Notes: generated by a model not told the origin, from the letters alone. A stretch of DNA of 64,000 nucleotides from VAZQ01 sp963763365 (GCA_963763365.1 CAVXOE010000015.1:124001-188000), one strand, 5' to 3'; counted from the stretch's first letter, positions 7,857-16,539 are shown. Numbers and translations are program-made.

Positions 7857-8789
7857 TCAGCGTCCGGCGTGCAGGCACCAGGCCAGAATGCCCTTCTGGG
7901 CATGCAGCCGGTTCTCGGCCTCGTCGAACACCACCGACTGCGGTCCGTCGATCACCTCGTCGGTGACCTCCTCGCCGCGGTGCGCGGGCAGGCAATGCAT
8001 GAAAATCGCATCGGGCTTTGCCCGCGCCATGAGCCGGGCGTTGACCTGATAGCGCTTGAGCAGGTTGTGGCGGCGCGCGCCGTCCTTGTCGCCCATCGAC
8101 ACCCAGGTGTCGGTGACGACGCAATCGGCGCCCTTCACGGCCTCCTCGGGGTCGGTGCCGATGCGGATCGAGGCCTTGGAGGCCTTGACCCAGTCGGTCA
8201 GCCACTTCTTGGGGGCCAGCTCGGGCGGCGACGCGACCCGCATGTGAAAGTCGAAGCGCTCGGCGGCGTGCAGCCACGAGGTCAGCACGTTGTTGGCGTC
8301 GCCGGTCCAGGCCACGGTCTTGCCCCGGATCGGGCCGCGATGCTCCTCGAACGTCATGACGTCGGCCATCACCTGGCAAGGGTGCGAGCGGCGCGTCAGC
8401 CCGTTGATCACCGGCACGGTCGCGTGCTCGGCCAGTTCGGCCAGCGCCTTGGGATCGAGGATACGGATCATGATCGCGTCCACGTAGCGCGACAGCACGC
8501 GCGCCGTGTCGGCGATGGTCTCGCCACGGCCAAGCTGCATCTCCTGGCCGGTCAGCATGATGACATGGCCGCCAAGCTGGTGCATCGCAACATCGAACGA
8601 GACGCGCGTGCGCGTCGAGGGCTTCTCGAAGATCAGCGCAAGCGTCTTGCCGGCAAGCGGCCCCTCGGCAGGCACGCCCTTGCGCTTGAGCTTCGCCTTC
8701 ATGGCGCAGCTTGCGTCGATCATCCCGCGCAGATCGCCTTTGGGGATCTCGGTCAGATCGAGGAAATGACGGACACCGCTCGCACTCAT
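7857..8789 (-). CDS. argF: Ornithine carbamoyltransferase
   Basis: A 310-residue protein starting MSASGVRHFLDLTEIPK. Signatures are in order: EKPSTRTRVSFDVAM (the STRTR carbamoyl-phosphate loop, residues about 58-62), MQLGRGE, NGLTRRSHPCQVMAD (the HPCQ site), WTGDANNVLTSW, a DTWVSMG motif of the SMG loop and FMHCLPAHRGEEV (HCLP ornithine site). It transfers a carbamoyl group to ornithine to give citrulline in arginine synthesis. Its ATG overlaps the argD stop as ATGA, implying translational coupling. Confidence 0.96.
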   Translation of the reverse strand: MSASGVRHFLDLTEIPKGDLRGMIDASCAMKAKLKRKGVPAEGPLAGKTLALIFEKPSTRTRVSFDVAMHQLGGHVIMLTGQEMQLGRGETIADTARVLSRYVDAIMIRILDPKALAELAEHATVPVINGLTRRSHPCQVMADVMTFEEHRGPIRGKTVAWTGDANNVLTSWLHAAERFDFHMRVASPPELAPKKWLTDWVKASKASIRIGTDPEEAVKGADCVVTDTWVSMGDKDGARRHNLLKRYQVNARLMARAKPDAIFMHCLPAHRGEEVTDEVIDGPQSVVFDEAENRLHAQKGILAWCLHAGR

Positions 8790-10006
8790 CCCGCCAGCCC
8801 CTGCTTGCCTCCGCGCGCATGTGCCTCGGCAAGGCGCCCGCACGCACGTTCGAGCCGCCGCACCGCTTCGGCGATCTCCTCCTCGCTGACGATCAGCGGC
8901 GGCAGCAGCCGCACGACGTTGTCGCCGGCCGCCACGGTGATCATCTTTTCGGCGCGCAGTTCGTCGACCAGCTCGGAGCTCGGCACAACCGCGCGCAGGC
9001 CGATCAGCAGCCCCTCGCCGCGAACCTCGGCGATCACGGACGGAAAGCGATCCTTGATCGCGGCGAGCTTCTGCTTGAGCAGAAGCGACATCTGCCGGAC
9101 GTGGTCGAGGAAGCCCGGCGCCAGCACGACGTCGAGCAGCGCATTGGCCGCCGCCATGGCGAGCGGATTGCCGCCGAAGGTCGAGCCGTGGGTGCCGGCG
9201 GTCATGCCTTTGCCGGCCTCCGCCGTGGCGAGGCAGGCGCCAAGCGGAAAGCCGCCGCCCAGCGCCTTGGCGAGCGACATGATGTCGGGCGTCACGCCGG
9301 TATGCTGGTAGGCGAACAGATCGCCGGTGCGGCCGACGCCGGTCTGCACCTCGTCGAACACCAGCACGAGGCCGTTCTGGTCGCACAGCTGCCGAAGCGC
9401 GCGCAGGAACTCGGGCGGGACCACGCGTACGCCGCCCTCGCCCATCACCGGCTCGATCAGGATCGCCGCCGTCGCCGGCCCGATCGCACGCTTGACCGCG
9501 GCGAGATCGCCGAACGGCACCTGGTCGAAGCCGTCGACCACCGGGCCGAAGCCTTCGAGATATTTCTTCTGTCCGCCGGCCGCGAGCGTCGCCAAGGTGC
9601 GGCCGTGGAAGGCGCCTTCGAACGTGATGATGCGGTAGCGTTCCGGCTTGCCGTTCGCCGACTGATACTTGCGCGCCATCTTGATCGCGCACTCCATCGC
9701 CTCGGCGCCGGAATTGCAGAAGAACGCGACGTCGGCGAAGCTTGCAGCGCACAACCGGTCGGCAAGGCGCTCGCTCTCCGGAATGCGGTAGAGATTGGAA
9801 ACGTGCCAGAGCTTCCCGGCCTGCTCGCTGATCGCCGCAACGAGGTGCGGATGGGCGTGCCCGAGCGCGTTCACCGCCACGCCCGACGTGAAGTCGAGAT
9901 AGCGCTCGCCGTTGGTCGCCGTGAGCCACGCGCCCTCGCCGCGTTCGAACGCGAGGTCGACGCGTGCATAGGTCGGCAATACGTGCGATGTCTGAGCGCT
10001 GCTCAT
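8786..10006 (-). CDS. argD: Acetylornithine aminotransferase
   Basis: A 406-residue class-III PLP aminotransferase starting MSSAQTSHVLPTYARVDLAF. Seen in order: FTSGVAVNALGHAHP, FCNSGAEAMECAIKMAR, FEGAFHGRTLATL, ILIEPVMGEGGVRV, LVFDEVQTGVGRTG (PLP-ring Asp), MSLAKALGGGFPLGA (Schiff-base Lys) and HGSTFGGNPLA. It converts N-acetylglutamate semialdehyde to N-acetylornithine and may also serve in lysine synthesis. ATG 10006 is chosen over 10057 because the longer form would include the leader hairpin region. It is first in an argD-argF-hslO run, with a clear sigma-70 promoter 62-89 bp upstream. Confidence 0.95.
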   Translation of the reverse strand: MSSAQTSHVLPTYARVDLAFERGEGAWLTATNGERYLDFTSGVAVNALGHAHPHLVAAISEQAGKLWHVSNLYRIPESERLADRLCAASFADVAFFCNSGAEAMECAIKMARKYQSANGKPERYRIITFEGAFHGRTLATLAAGGQKKYLEGFGPVVDGFDQVPFGDLAAVKRAIGPATAAILIEPVMGEGGVRVVPPEFLRALRQLCDQNGLVLVFDEVQTGVGRTGDLFAYQHTGVTPDIMSLAKALGGGFPLGACLATAEAGKGMTAGTHGSTFGGNPLAMAAANALLDVVLAPGFLDHVRQMSLLLKQKLAAIKDRFPSVIAEVRGEGLLIGLRAVVPSSELVDELRAEKMITVAAGDNVVRLLPPLIVSEEEIAEAVRRLERACGRLAEAHARGGKQGLAG

Positions 10007-10027
10007 CGACAGACCAGTCCTGGAACG

Positions 10028-10057
10028 AAATAAAAGTGCCGCCACAACGGGCGGCAC
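10028..10057 (-). terminator. Terminator-like hairpin in the argD leader
   Basis: On the minus strand GTGCCGCC, loop CGTTGT and GGCGGCAC make a perfect 8-bp GC-rich stem followed at once by TTTTATTT. It lies between the argD promoter and the argD start codon, so it could attenuate argDF transcription or cap and stabilise the mRNA 5' end. No leader peptide is visible. Confidence 0.6.
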
Positions 10058-10067
10058 ATATCGTGGT

Positions 10068-10095
10068 ATTCTATTGCAGCGCCCATCGGTGTCAA
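10068..10095 (-). promoter_or_regulatory. Sigma-70-type promoter of argD
   Basis: Reading the minus strand, TTGACA (10095-10090) and TAGAAT (10073-10068) are separated by 16 bases. Transcription would begin near 10061, about 55 bases before the argD ATG. The -35 is a perfect match and the -10 matches five of six. Confidence 0.65.
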
Positions 10096-10108
10096 CACGC
10101 CCGCAAGG

Positions 10109-10374
10109 GAGTCCCGACCGCCTCAGACGTTAACGGCGGCGAGCTTTCCTCATGCAAGCAGGACACATGCGACCGAATATATGTGGACGCATGCCCTTGT
10201 CCCCACCGGAATGTGTGGACGCGCGCCGGAGCAACTCTTGCGCCCGACTCCCGCCATAATGTAGTTTTCGATTGTAGAAATAAGACATTTCGTGCGGCGG
10301 ACTGTCTCTGAGTACATCGTTAGTGGGAGTACGCGTCGGGCCAACAGGTCGTTGCCCAGACCGCAGTAGGATTC
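10109..10374. promoter_or_regulatory. argD-gcrA intergenic region with three GANTC sites
   Basis: The divergent 412-bp gap between argD (10006) and gcrA (10419) holds GANTC, the CcrM methylation target, at 10109-10113, 10246-10250 and 10370-10374. In Caulobacter, GcrA acts at GANTC-methylated promoters. About one to two sites would be expected by chance over this length, so the enrichment is modest. I could not identify a gcrA promoter with confidence, and no other gene is evident here. Confidence 0.35.
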
Positions 10375-10418
10375 TGTCGAGATGTTCCGCCGCGACGACT
10401 GCCGGGGACATGAAGGCA

Positions 10419-10913
10419 ATGAGCTGGACTGACGAACGCGTCGAGACGCTGAAGAAACTGTGGGGCGACGGCCTGTCTGCCTCTCAGATCGCAGCCGAGC
10501 TCGGTGGCATTACGCGCAACGCGGTGATCGGCAAGGTGCACCGGCTCGGACTGTCCGGCCGCGCCAAGTCGCCGTCGTCGGCGTCACCGCGCCCGCGCAA
10601 GCAGCGCTCTCCGCACATGTTGCGGGTGTCGCGGCCGGCGATGCGCGGCAACACCGCGCTGGCGCAGGCCTTCGACTACGAGGTCGAGCCCGAACCGGAG
10701 ATGATCGAGAACATCGTCCCGATCGGACAGCGGCGCACGTTGCTGGAACTCACCGAGGAGACCTGCCGCTGGCCGATCGGCGATCCGGGCGCCGCGGATT
10801 TCTTCTTCTGCGGCGGCCAGGCGCCGACCGCCGGCCCCTACTGCAGCTATCATTCGCGCGTCGCCTACCAGCCGGCCAATATGCGGCGCGACCGCCGCCC
10901 GTTCCGCGGATAA
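10419..10913 (+). CDS. gcrA: GcrA cell-cycle regulator
   Basis: A 164-residue protein starting MSWTDERVETLKKLWGDGLS. The N-terminal helix-turn-helix-like block (SASQIAAELGGITRNAVIGK, VHRLGLSGR) is diagnostic of GcrA; a basic linker (RPRKQRS) follows. The C-terminal sigma-factor-binding part carries ETCRWPIGDPGAADFFFCGG and PYCSYHSRVAYQP. In Caulobacter and its relatives GcrA binds sigma-70 domain 2 and activates genes with CcrM-methylated GANTC promoters. The MSW start is preferred to MKAMSW (10410) because GcrA proteins normally begin M-[AS]-W-T-D. It is divergent from argD and convergent with phoB. Confidence 0.95.
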   Translation: MSWTDERVETLKKLWGDGLSASQIAAELGGITRNAVIGKVHRLGLSGRAKSPSSASPRPRKQRSPHMLRVSRPAMRGNTALAQAFDYEVEPEPEMIENIVPIGQRRTLLELTEETCRWPIGDPGAADFFFCGGQAPTAGPYCSYHSRVAYQPANMRRDRRPFRG

Positions 10914-10949
10914 CGGAACTTCGGCACGAAGCTCTCTCGGAGGGTTTCG

Positions 10950-11681
10950 CTAGCCCGAGCTGCGGCGAGCGTCCGGGGGACGGCCGGCGGCTTCGAACTG
11001 GTCGTTGAGCGCGTAGCCCGAGCCGCGCACGGTGCGGATCGGATCGCTCTCGTGGCCGCGGTTGAGCGCCTTGCGCAGGCGCCCGACATGCACGTCGACC
11101 GTGCGCTCGTCGATATAGATGTCGGAGCCCCACACGCCGTCGAGCAGTTGCTCGCGCGAGAACACCCGGCCGGGCCGCTCCATCAGGAACTCCAGCAGGC
11201 GATACTCGGTCGGCCCTAGATCGATCGAACGGCCGCTGCGCGACACCCGCTTCTTCTCCCGATCGACGATGATGTCGCCGAAGGCGAGCACGTCCGCGAG
11301 CCGCTCGGGCGCGGCGCGGCGGAGCAATGCTCCTACACGGGCAATCAGTTCGGGAACCGAGAACGGCTTGACCACGTAGTGGTCGGCGCCGGTCACCAGC
11401 CCGCGGATGCGCTCGCTCTCCTCGCCGCGCGCGGTCAGCATGATGATCGGCAGGTTCTTGGTGTCGGGCCGCGCCCGCAGCCGCCGGCAGAGCTCGATGC
11501 CGGACAGGGCCGGCAGCATCCAGTCCAGGATCAGAAGATCCGGCACCTTTTCCTTCAGTTGCAGGTCCGCGTCATCGCCGCGCGCAACCGTATCGACCTC
11601 GTAGCCTTCCGCCTCGAGGTTGTAGCGCAACAAGAGCGCGAGCGCTTCCTCATCTTCGACGATCAGGATGCGAGCCTTCAT
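10950..11681 (-). CDS. phoB: Phosphate regulon response regulator PhoB
   Basis: A 243-residue OmpR-class regulator. The receiver domain contains ILIVEDEEALALLLRYNLE, LLILDWMLPALSG (phospho-acceptor Asp about residue 54), IIMLTARGEE and ADHYVVKPFSVPEL. The winged-helix domain carries LGPTEYRLLEFLMERPGRVF and the DIYIDERTVDVHVGRLRKAL recognition block typical of PhoB. A short extra tail (EAAGRPPDARRSSG) follows the usual end. Phosphorylated by PhoR, it binds Pho boxes; a perfect one lies upstream of pstS at 16522-16539. It is last in phoR-pstSCAB-phoU-phoB. Confidence 0.95.
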   Translation of the reverse strand: MKARILIVEDEEALALLLRYNLEAEGYEVDTVARGDDADLQLKEKVPDLLILDWMLPALSGIELCRRLRARPDTKNLPIIMLTARGEESERIRGLVTGADHYVVKPFSVPELIARVGALLRRAAPERLADVLAFGDIIVDREKKRVSRSGRSIDLGPTEYRLLEFLMERPGRVFSREQLLDGVWGSDIYIDERTVDVHVGRLRKALNRGHESDPIRTVRGSGYALNDQFEAAGRPPDARRSSG

Positions 11682-11690
11682 TCAGCCTCC

Positions 11691-12404
11691 TCAGTTGCCC
11701 GACACCAGGGCAGCAATCGTCGTCGTGTCGCCCTTGGGACGCTGATCGGCGATCGGGCGGCCTTCGATCAGATAATGCACGGTCTCGGCAATATTGGTGG
11801 CATGGTCGCCCATGCGCTCGATGTTCTTGGCGCAGAACATCAGATGGATGCAGAACGTGATGTTGCGCGGGTCTTCCATCATGTAGGTGATGAGCTCGCG
11901 GAACAGCGAGGTGCAAAGCGCGTCGACCTCCTCGTCGCCCTTCCAGACCGCCAGCGCCTTGACGAGATCGTGCGTCGCGTAGCTGTCGAGCACCTCCTTG
12001 AGCTGGGTAAGCACCAGCGCCGCCATGTGCTCGACACCGCGAATGAGCTTCTGCGGATGGAAATCGCCGGTGAGCGTAACGCGCTTGCCGATGTTCTTGG
12101 CAAGATCGCCGATGCGCTCGAGGTCGTTGGCGACGCGCAGCGCGCTCACCACCTCGCGCAGGTCGACCGCCATCGGCTGCCGGCGCGCAATGGTCAGCAC
12201 GGCCTTTTCCTCGATCTCGCTCTGCAGCGCGTCGATGCTGGCGTCGTTCGCCACCACGCGCTTGGCGCGCTCGGCGTCGCGCTTGGAGAGCGCCGCGACC
12301 GAATCCGCGATCTGCTTCTCGGCGAGGCCGCCCATCTCGGCGACCATGCGGCCGAGTTCCTGCAGATCGACGTCGAATGCCTTGGCGGTGTGTTCGTTCA
12401 TCAT
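11691..12404 (-). CDS. phoU: Phosphate signalling accessory protein PhoU
   Basis: A 237-residue all-helical protein with two PhoU repeats: FDVDLQELGRMVAEMGGLAE..IADSVAAL, then DLREVVSALRVANDLERIGDLAKNI in the first half and FRELITYMMEDPRNITFCIH..FCAKNIERMGDHATNIAETV in the second, giving the paired E-x-x-x-D metal-binding clusters (ERIGD, ERMGD). PhoU links the Pst transporter to PhoR and damps the Pho response when phosphate is plentiful. It starts MMNEHT at 12404, 41 bp after pstB, and is followed by phoB with a 9-bp gap. Confidence 0.95.
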   Translation of the reverse strand: MMNEHTAKAFDVDLQELGRMVAEMGGLAEKQIADSVAALSKRDAERAKRVVANDASIDALQSEIEEKAVLTIARRQPMAVDLREVVSALRVANDLERIGDLAKNIGKRVTLTGDFHPQKLIRGVEHMAALVLTQLKEVLDSYATHDLVKALAVWKGDEEVDALCTSLFRELITYMMEDPRNITFCIHLMFCAKNIERMGDHATNIAETVHYLIEGRPIADQRPKGDTTTIAALVSGN

Positions 12405-12445
12405 CGTCGTTGTCCTTCGCCGGTTCGCAGACGGCGCTGCGCGCG

Positions 12446-13284
12446 TTAGCCGAATCGGCCGGTGATATAATCCTGCGTGCGGCGGTCCTTCGGAGCCGTG
12501 AACATCTTGCTGGTGTTGTCGAGCTCGATCAGTTCGCCGAGATACATGAAGGCGGTGAAGTCCGACACGCGCGCCGCCTGCTGCATGTTGTGGGTCACGA
12601 TCACGATCGTGTAGTCCTCTTTCAGCTCGTCGATCAACTCCTCGATCTTGGCGGTCGAGATCGGGTCGAGCGCCGAGCACGGCTCGTCGAACAGGATCAC
12701 CTCGGGTTTGACCGCGACGGTGCGCGCGATGCAGAGCCGCTGCTGCTGGCCGCCGGACAGCGAGAGGCCGTTGGCGTTGAGCTTGTCCTTCACCTCGTCC
12801 CACAGCGCCGCGCGCTTGAGCGAGTGCTCGACCCGGCCGTCGAGCTCGGACTTCGGCAGCTTCTCGTAGAGCCTGATGCCGAAGGCGAGGTTCTCGTAGA
12901 TCGACATCGGGAACGGGGTCGGCTTCTGGAACACCATGCCGATGCGCGAGCGCAGCAGGTTGAGGTCCTGCTTCGGCGACAGGATGTTCTCGCCGTCGAA
13001 CAGCACGTCGCCCACCGCGCGCTGGTTGGGATAGAGGTCGTACATGCGGTTGAGCACGCGCAGCAGCGTGGATTTGCCGCAGCCCGACGGCCCGATGAAG
13101 GCGGTGACCTTGTTCTCGTAGAGCGGAATGTTGATGTTCTTGAGCGCCCGCGATGTCGCCGTAGAAGAACTCGAGGCTTGCGGATCGAGATCTTCTCGAT
13201 CAGCCCGGCCGTGTCCTGGGCCGCGTGGGTGACGACGGGAACGGCGACGGATGGAGACGTTACGGCGGCGGCGACAGTGTTCAT
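12446..13284 (-). CDS. pstB: Phosphate ABC transporter ATP-binding protein PstB (two frameshifts in this sequence)
   Basis: The gene starts MNTVAAAVTSPSVAVPV at 13284, its ATG overlapping the pstA stop, and ends at 12446 (about 278 residues when corrected). The ATPase core is complete: GPSGCGKSTLLRVLNRM (Walker A), FQKPTPFPMSIYENLAFG, LSLSGGQQQRLCIAR (signature), VILFDEPCSALDP (Walker B) and VTHNMQQAARVSD. Near the N-terminus two single-base insertions, a G at 13175-13176 and a C at 13147-13149 (plus-strand view), move the frame twice. Removing both restores IRKLEFFYGDIAALKNINIP, the conserved PstB sequence. Since the rest is intact, sequencing error is likelier than a broken gene. Confidence 0.88.
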
Positions 13285-14126
13285 GACGACTTTCTCGACG
13301 AAGTGAGGGCACGCGCGGTGATCGAGAGCGCTAGCACGGTGAAGGTGATGATGAGTGCGCCGGTCCAGGCGAGGCTCTGCCAGTCCTTGTAGGGCGAGAG
13401 CGCGAACTGGAAGATGACGACCGGCAGGCTCGACATCGGCGCGTTGAGGTTCGTCGACCAGAACTGGTTGTTGAGCGCGGTGAAGAGGAGCGGCGCGGTC
13501 TCGCCGCTGATGCGGGCGACCGCCAGCAGCACGCCGGTGATCATTCCCGCCTGGGCCGCGCGATAGGCGATGCGCAGGATCATGAGCGAGCGCGGCAGCC
13601 CGATCGAGGCGGCGGCCTCGCGCAGCGTGTTCGGCACCAGGATCAGCATGTCCTCGGTGGTGCGCACGACCACCGGTATCACGATCACCGCCAGCGAAAC
13701 CGCGCCGGCGAGCCCGGAGAAGTGCCCCATCGGCGCGACCATCACCTCATAGATGAACAGGCCGATGACGATCGATGGCGCGCTGAGCAGGATGTCGTTG
13801 ATGAAACGCACGATCGAGGTCAGCCAGGAGTGCCGGCCGTACTCGGCCATGTAGGTGCCGGCGAGCATGCCGATCGGCGTGCCGATCACCACCGCCAGCA
13901 CCGTCAGGATCAGGCTGCCGATGATCGGATTGAGCAGCCCGCCGGCGGCGCCGGGCGGCGGCGTCATTTCGGTGAAGACGCGCAACGAGAGCCCGCTGAA
14001 GCCTTCCCAGACCAGCACACCGAGCACGAGCACAAGCCAGCCCAGGCCAAAGGCGGTCGCGCCAAACGACAAGCCGTTCATGATGATGTTGCGACGCCGG
14101 CGGCGGGCATAGAGGCTGCTGTTCAT
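13281..14126 (-). CDS. pstA: Phosphate ABC transporter permease PstA
   Basis: A 281-residue inner-membrane protein with six hydrophobic segments. After a basic start (MNSSLYARRRRRNIIMNGLS) come GGLLNPIIGSLILTVLAVVI, GTPIGMLAGTYMAEYG, FINDILLSAPSIVIGLFIYE, TTEDMLILVPNTLREAAASIGLPRS (the EAA loop that contacts PstB) and ISGETAPLLFTAL, a PstA hallmark. It pairs with PstC to form the phosphate channel. It begins four bases after pstC ends and overlaps the pstB start. Confidence 0.95.
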   Translation of the reverse strand: MNSSLYARRRRRNIIMNGLSFGATAFGLGWLVLVLGVLVWEGFSGLSLRVFTEMTPPPGAAGGLLNPIIGSLILTVLAVVIGTPIGMLAGTYMAEYGRHSWLTSIVRFINDILLSAPSIVIGLFIYEVMVAPMGHFSGLAGAVSLAVIVIPVVVRTTEDMLILVPNTLREAAASIGLPRSLMILRIAYRAAQAGMITGVLLAVARISGETAPLLFTALNNQFWSTNLNAPMSSLPVVIFQFALSPYKDWQSLAWTGALIITFTVLALSITARALTSSRKSS

Positions 14127-14130
14127 GGCA

Positions 14131-15124
14131 CTAACCGATCCGCCGCTCGAGGCGCAGCAGCATGTAGCGCGCGATTGCGAGCACGATGAACGTGATCACG
14201 AACAGGATGAGCCCGAGCGCGATCAATGACGAGGTGTAGAGATCGCCCACCGCTTCGGTGAACTCGTTGGCGATGGTCGCCGAAATGGTGGTCCCGGGCG
14301 CCAGCAGCGAGGCCGAAATCCGGTGCGCATTACCGATCACGAAGGTGACCGCCATGGTCTCGCCGAGCGCACGCCCGAGCCCGAGCATTACGCCGCCGAG
14401 CACGCCGACGCGCGTATAGGGGAGCACGACATAGCGCACGACCTCCCAGGTCGTGCAGCCGACGCCGTAGGCGGCCTCCTTGAGCACGGGCGGGACTGCC
14501 TCGAAGACGTCGCGCGAGATCGACGTGATGAACGGCAGCACCATGATGGCGAGGATCAGCCCGGCGGTGAGCATGCCGATGCCATAGGGCGGGCCGGCGA
14601 ACAGTGACGACAGAATGGGGATTTCGCCGAAAATCTTGATCAGGAACGGCTGCAGCGTGTCCTGCAGGAATGGGCGCGAATACGAACAGGCCCCAGATGC
14701 CGTAGATGATGCTCGGGATGCCGGCGAGCAGCTCGATGGCGATGCCGATCGGCCGCCGCAGAGACATCGGGCAGAGTTCGGTCAGGAACATCGCGATCAG
14801 GAGTCCGACCGGCACCGCGATCACCATCGCGATCAACGACGTGACGAGGGTGCCGTAGATCGGGGCGAGCGCGCCGAACTTCTCGGTGACTGGATTCCAG
14901 CGTTCGGAGATCAGGAATTCGAAGCCGAATTCGCGCAGCGCCGGCATCGAGCCGATCAACAGCGACACCAGGACGCCGCCCAGCAGAATCAATACGCCGA
15001 TGGCGGCGGCCTTCGTCAGCGCGCGAAAGATGGCGTCGCCCAACCGCAACCGGTCGAGCATGCGGGCGCGGCTCGTCACCTCGCCGGCGTTTATCGCCTG
15101 TCCTGACAACACAATTTCACTCAT
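14131..15124 (-). CDS. pstC: Phosphate ABC transporter permease PstC (frameshifted in this sequence)
   Basis: About 330 residues when corrected. The first part (MSEIVLSGQ... LREFGFEFLISERWNPVTEKFGALAPIYGTLVTS.. LAGIPSIIYGIWGLFVFAP) is in one frame, and the second (MLTAGLILAIMVLPFITSIS, VPPVLKEAAYGVGCTTWEVV, GLGRALGETMAVTFVIGNA) in another. An extra base at 14671 (T on the plus strand) causes the shift; removing it joins VFAP to FLQDTLQPFLIKIFGEIP, as in PstC. The EAA loop and the ALGETMAV motif are intact. Phosphate-specific membrane channel subunit, partner of PstA. Confidence 0.88.
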
Positions 15125-15222
15125 AGCGTGATTCCCGCGCGATGTCCCACAACCGGCGAAACGGCAGACCTAGCGGTTTCGCGATGCGCAGCAGTTTGGG
15201 CGAGCGCCCCCGGGGCAAGTGC

Positions 15223-15252
15223 GAGAAAGGCGCCGATGCCGGCGCCTTTCTC
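15223..15252 (-). promoter_or_regulatory. Perfect hairpin between pstS and pstC
   Basis: GAGAAAGGCGCCG, a four-base loop, then CGGCGCCTTTCTC form an uninterrupted 13-bp stem, 14 bases after the pstS stop. No T-run follows on the minus strand, so it is more like an mRNA 3'-end stabiliser or partial terminator than a full terminator. Such an element would let the receptor PstS be made in excess of the membrane subunits. Confidence 0.7.
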
Positions 15253-15266
15253 CACGCGCTACCGTA

Positions 15267-16316
15267 CTAGTGAGATGCCACGTAGAGCGGCTTGCCGGCC
15301 GCGTCCTTCACGTCGTTCGCCCAGGTCTTCTTCACGCTGGAGACGACGTTCGCCGGCATGGCGATGTAGTCGAGCTCATCGGCCATCTTGGCGCCCTTGT
15401 CGTAGGCCCAGGCGAAGAACTTCAACGTTTCGCCGGAAGCGGTCGCATCCTGTGCCTTCTTGTACATCAGGATCCAGGTCGCCGCGGTCATCGGCCAGGA
15501 CTGGTCGCCCGGCTGGTTGGCGAGAATCACGCCGTAACCGGGGACCGAGTTCCAGTCGGCATTGGCGGCCGCGGCCTGGAAGGTCGCGGAGGTCGGCTCG
15601 ACAGTCTTGCCGTCCTTGTTGATCATCTTGGTGTAGGTCAGCTTGTTCTGCTTCGCATACGCGTACTCGACGTAGCCGACGGAGCCCTTGGTCTGGGCGA
15701 CGTTGTTGGCGACGCCCTCGTTGCCTTTGGCGCCGATGCCGACCGGCCATTCGACCGACGTATTGAAGCCGACCTTCGACTTCCAGTCCGGGCTCACCTC
15801 GGCGAGGTAGTAGGCGAAGTTGTAGGTCGTGCCCGACCCGTCCGAACGGTGCACCACGACGATCGCCTGCGACGGCAGCTTGGCGCTCGGATTGAGCTTC
15901 TGGATCGCGGGATCGTTCCACATCTTGATCTGGCCGAGGAAGATCTTGGCGAGCGTCGGGCCGTCGATCGTCAGTTCACCCGGCTTGATACCTTCGAGGT
16001 TCACGACCGGCACGATGCCGCCCATCACCATCGGGAACTGGATGAGGCCGTCCTTGTCGAGCTGTTCGCCCTTGAGCGGCGCGTCGGTCGCACCGAAGGT
16101 TACGGTCTTGTTCTGAATCTGCTTGATGCCGCCGCCGGAACCGATGGACTGGTAGTTCAGTCCGATGCCGGTCTCCTTCTTATAGGCATCGGCCCATTTC
16201 GCGTAGACCGGATAGGGGAAGGTGGCGCCGGCTCCGGAAATGTCCGCGGCGGCGACGGGCGCAACCGCCATGGCGGCGATGAAGCCGGCCGTGGCCATGG
16301 TTTGCAGAAATCTCAT
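15267..16316 (-). CDS. pstS: Phosphate-binding periplasmic protein PstS
   Basis: A 349-residue protein starting MRFLQTMATAGFIAAMAVAP with a Sec signal peptide ending ..VAAADISGAG. Phosphate-binding blocks are visible: ISGAGATFPYPVYAKWADAY, YQSIGSGGGIKQI, TFGATDAPLKGEQLD and VVHRSDGSGTTYNFAYYL. It captures phosphate for PstCAB. ATG 16316 is used because the upstream in-frame codons (to 16358) would add residues before the signal peptide. Its promoter region carries a perfect Pho box about 205 bp upstream. Confidence 0.96.
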   Translation of the reverse strand: MRFLQTMATAGFIAAMAVAPVAAADISGAGATFPYPVYAKWADAYKKETGIGLNYQSIGSGGGIKQIQNKTVTFGATDAPLKGEQLDKDGLIQFPMVMGGIVPVVNLEGIKPGELTIDGPTLAKIFLGQIKMWNDPAIQKLNPSAKLPSQAIVVVHRSDGSGTTYNFAYYLAEVSPDWKSKVGFNTSVEWPVGIGAKGNEGVANNVAQTKGSVGYVEYAYAKQNKLTYTKMINKDGKTVEPTSATFQAAAANADWNSVPGYGVILANQPGDQSWPMTAATWILMYKKAQDATASGETLKFFAWAYDKGAKMADELDYIAMPANVVSSVKKTWANDVKDAAGKPLYVASH

Positions 16317-16521
16317 GCTCTCTCCTGTTATGTACGGACGAAACGCGCAAAGCTTCACGGGCCGTTGCCCGCGGCTTCGACGTGTCCTTTGGTGGCTTTG
16401 GTGTCAGCGTTCGAGTGAACGATGCGCCCCGGATGACCAAACGGAACCTTGATTCTGCCGGTCCGTTCCGAGCGCCGCGGAAACACCTAAGCGTCTCGTG
16501 TCATCCTTCTATGATGCTTTC

Positions 16522-16539
16522 ATGACAGTCAGATGACAG
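16522..16539 (-). promoter_or_regulatory. Pho box (PhoB binding site) upstream of pstS
   Basis: Reading the minus strand, CTGTCAT-CTGA-CTGTCAT: two identical 7-base direct repeats four bases apart, the consensus PhoB site. It lies just after phoR and about 205 bases before the pstS start in the 250-bp phoR-pstS gap. I see no gene in that gap, so the pst-phoU-phoB transcript would have a long leader or a second promoter. Confidence 0.88.

Noticed and set aside
7611..9311. Long open plus-strand frame (566 codons) opposite argF and argD
   Set aside because: It is antisense to well-conserved genes, is rich in Arg, Ala and His as GC-rich shadow frames are, and shows no motif. The same applies to similar frames at 18911-20743, 35540-37240 and 51964-53385.
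12446..15124. Calling pstB and pstC pseudogenes
   Set aside because: All functional motifs are intact on both sides of one-base insertions, the rest of the operon is whole, and the same error type recurs across the window.
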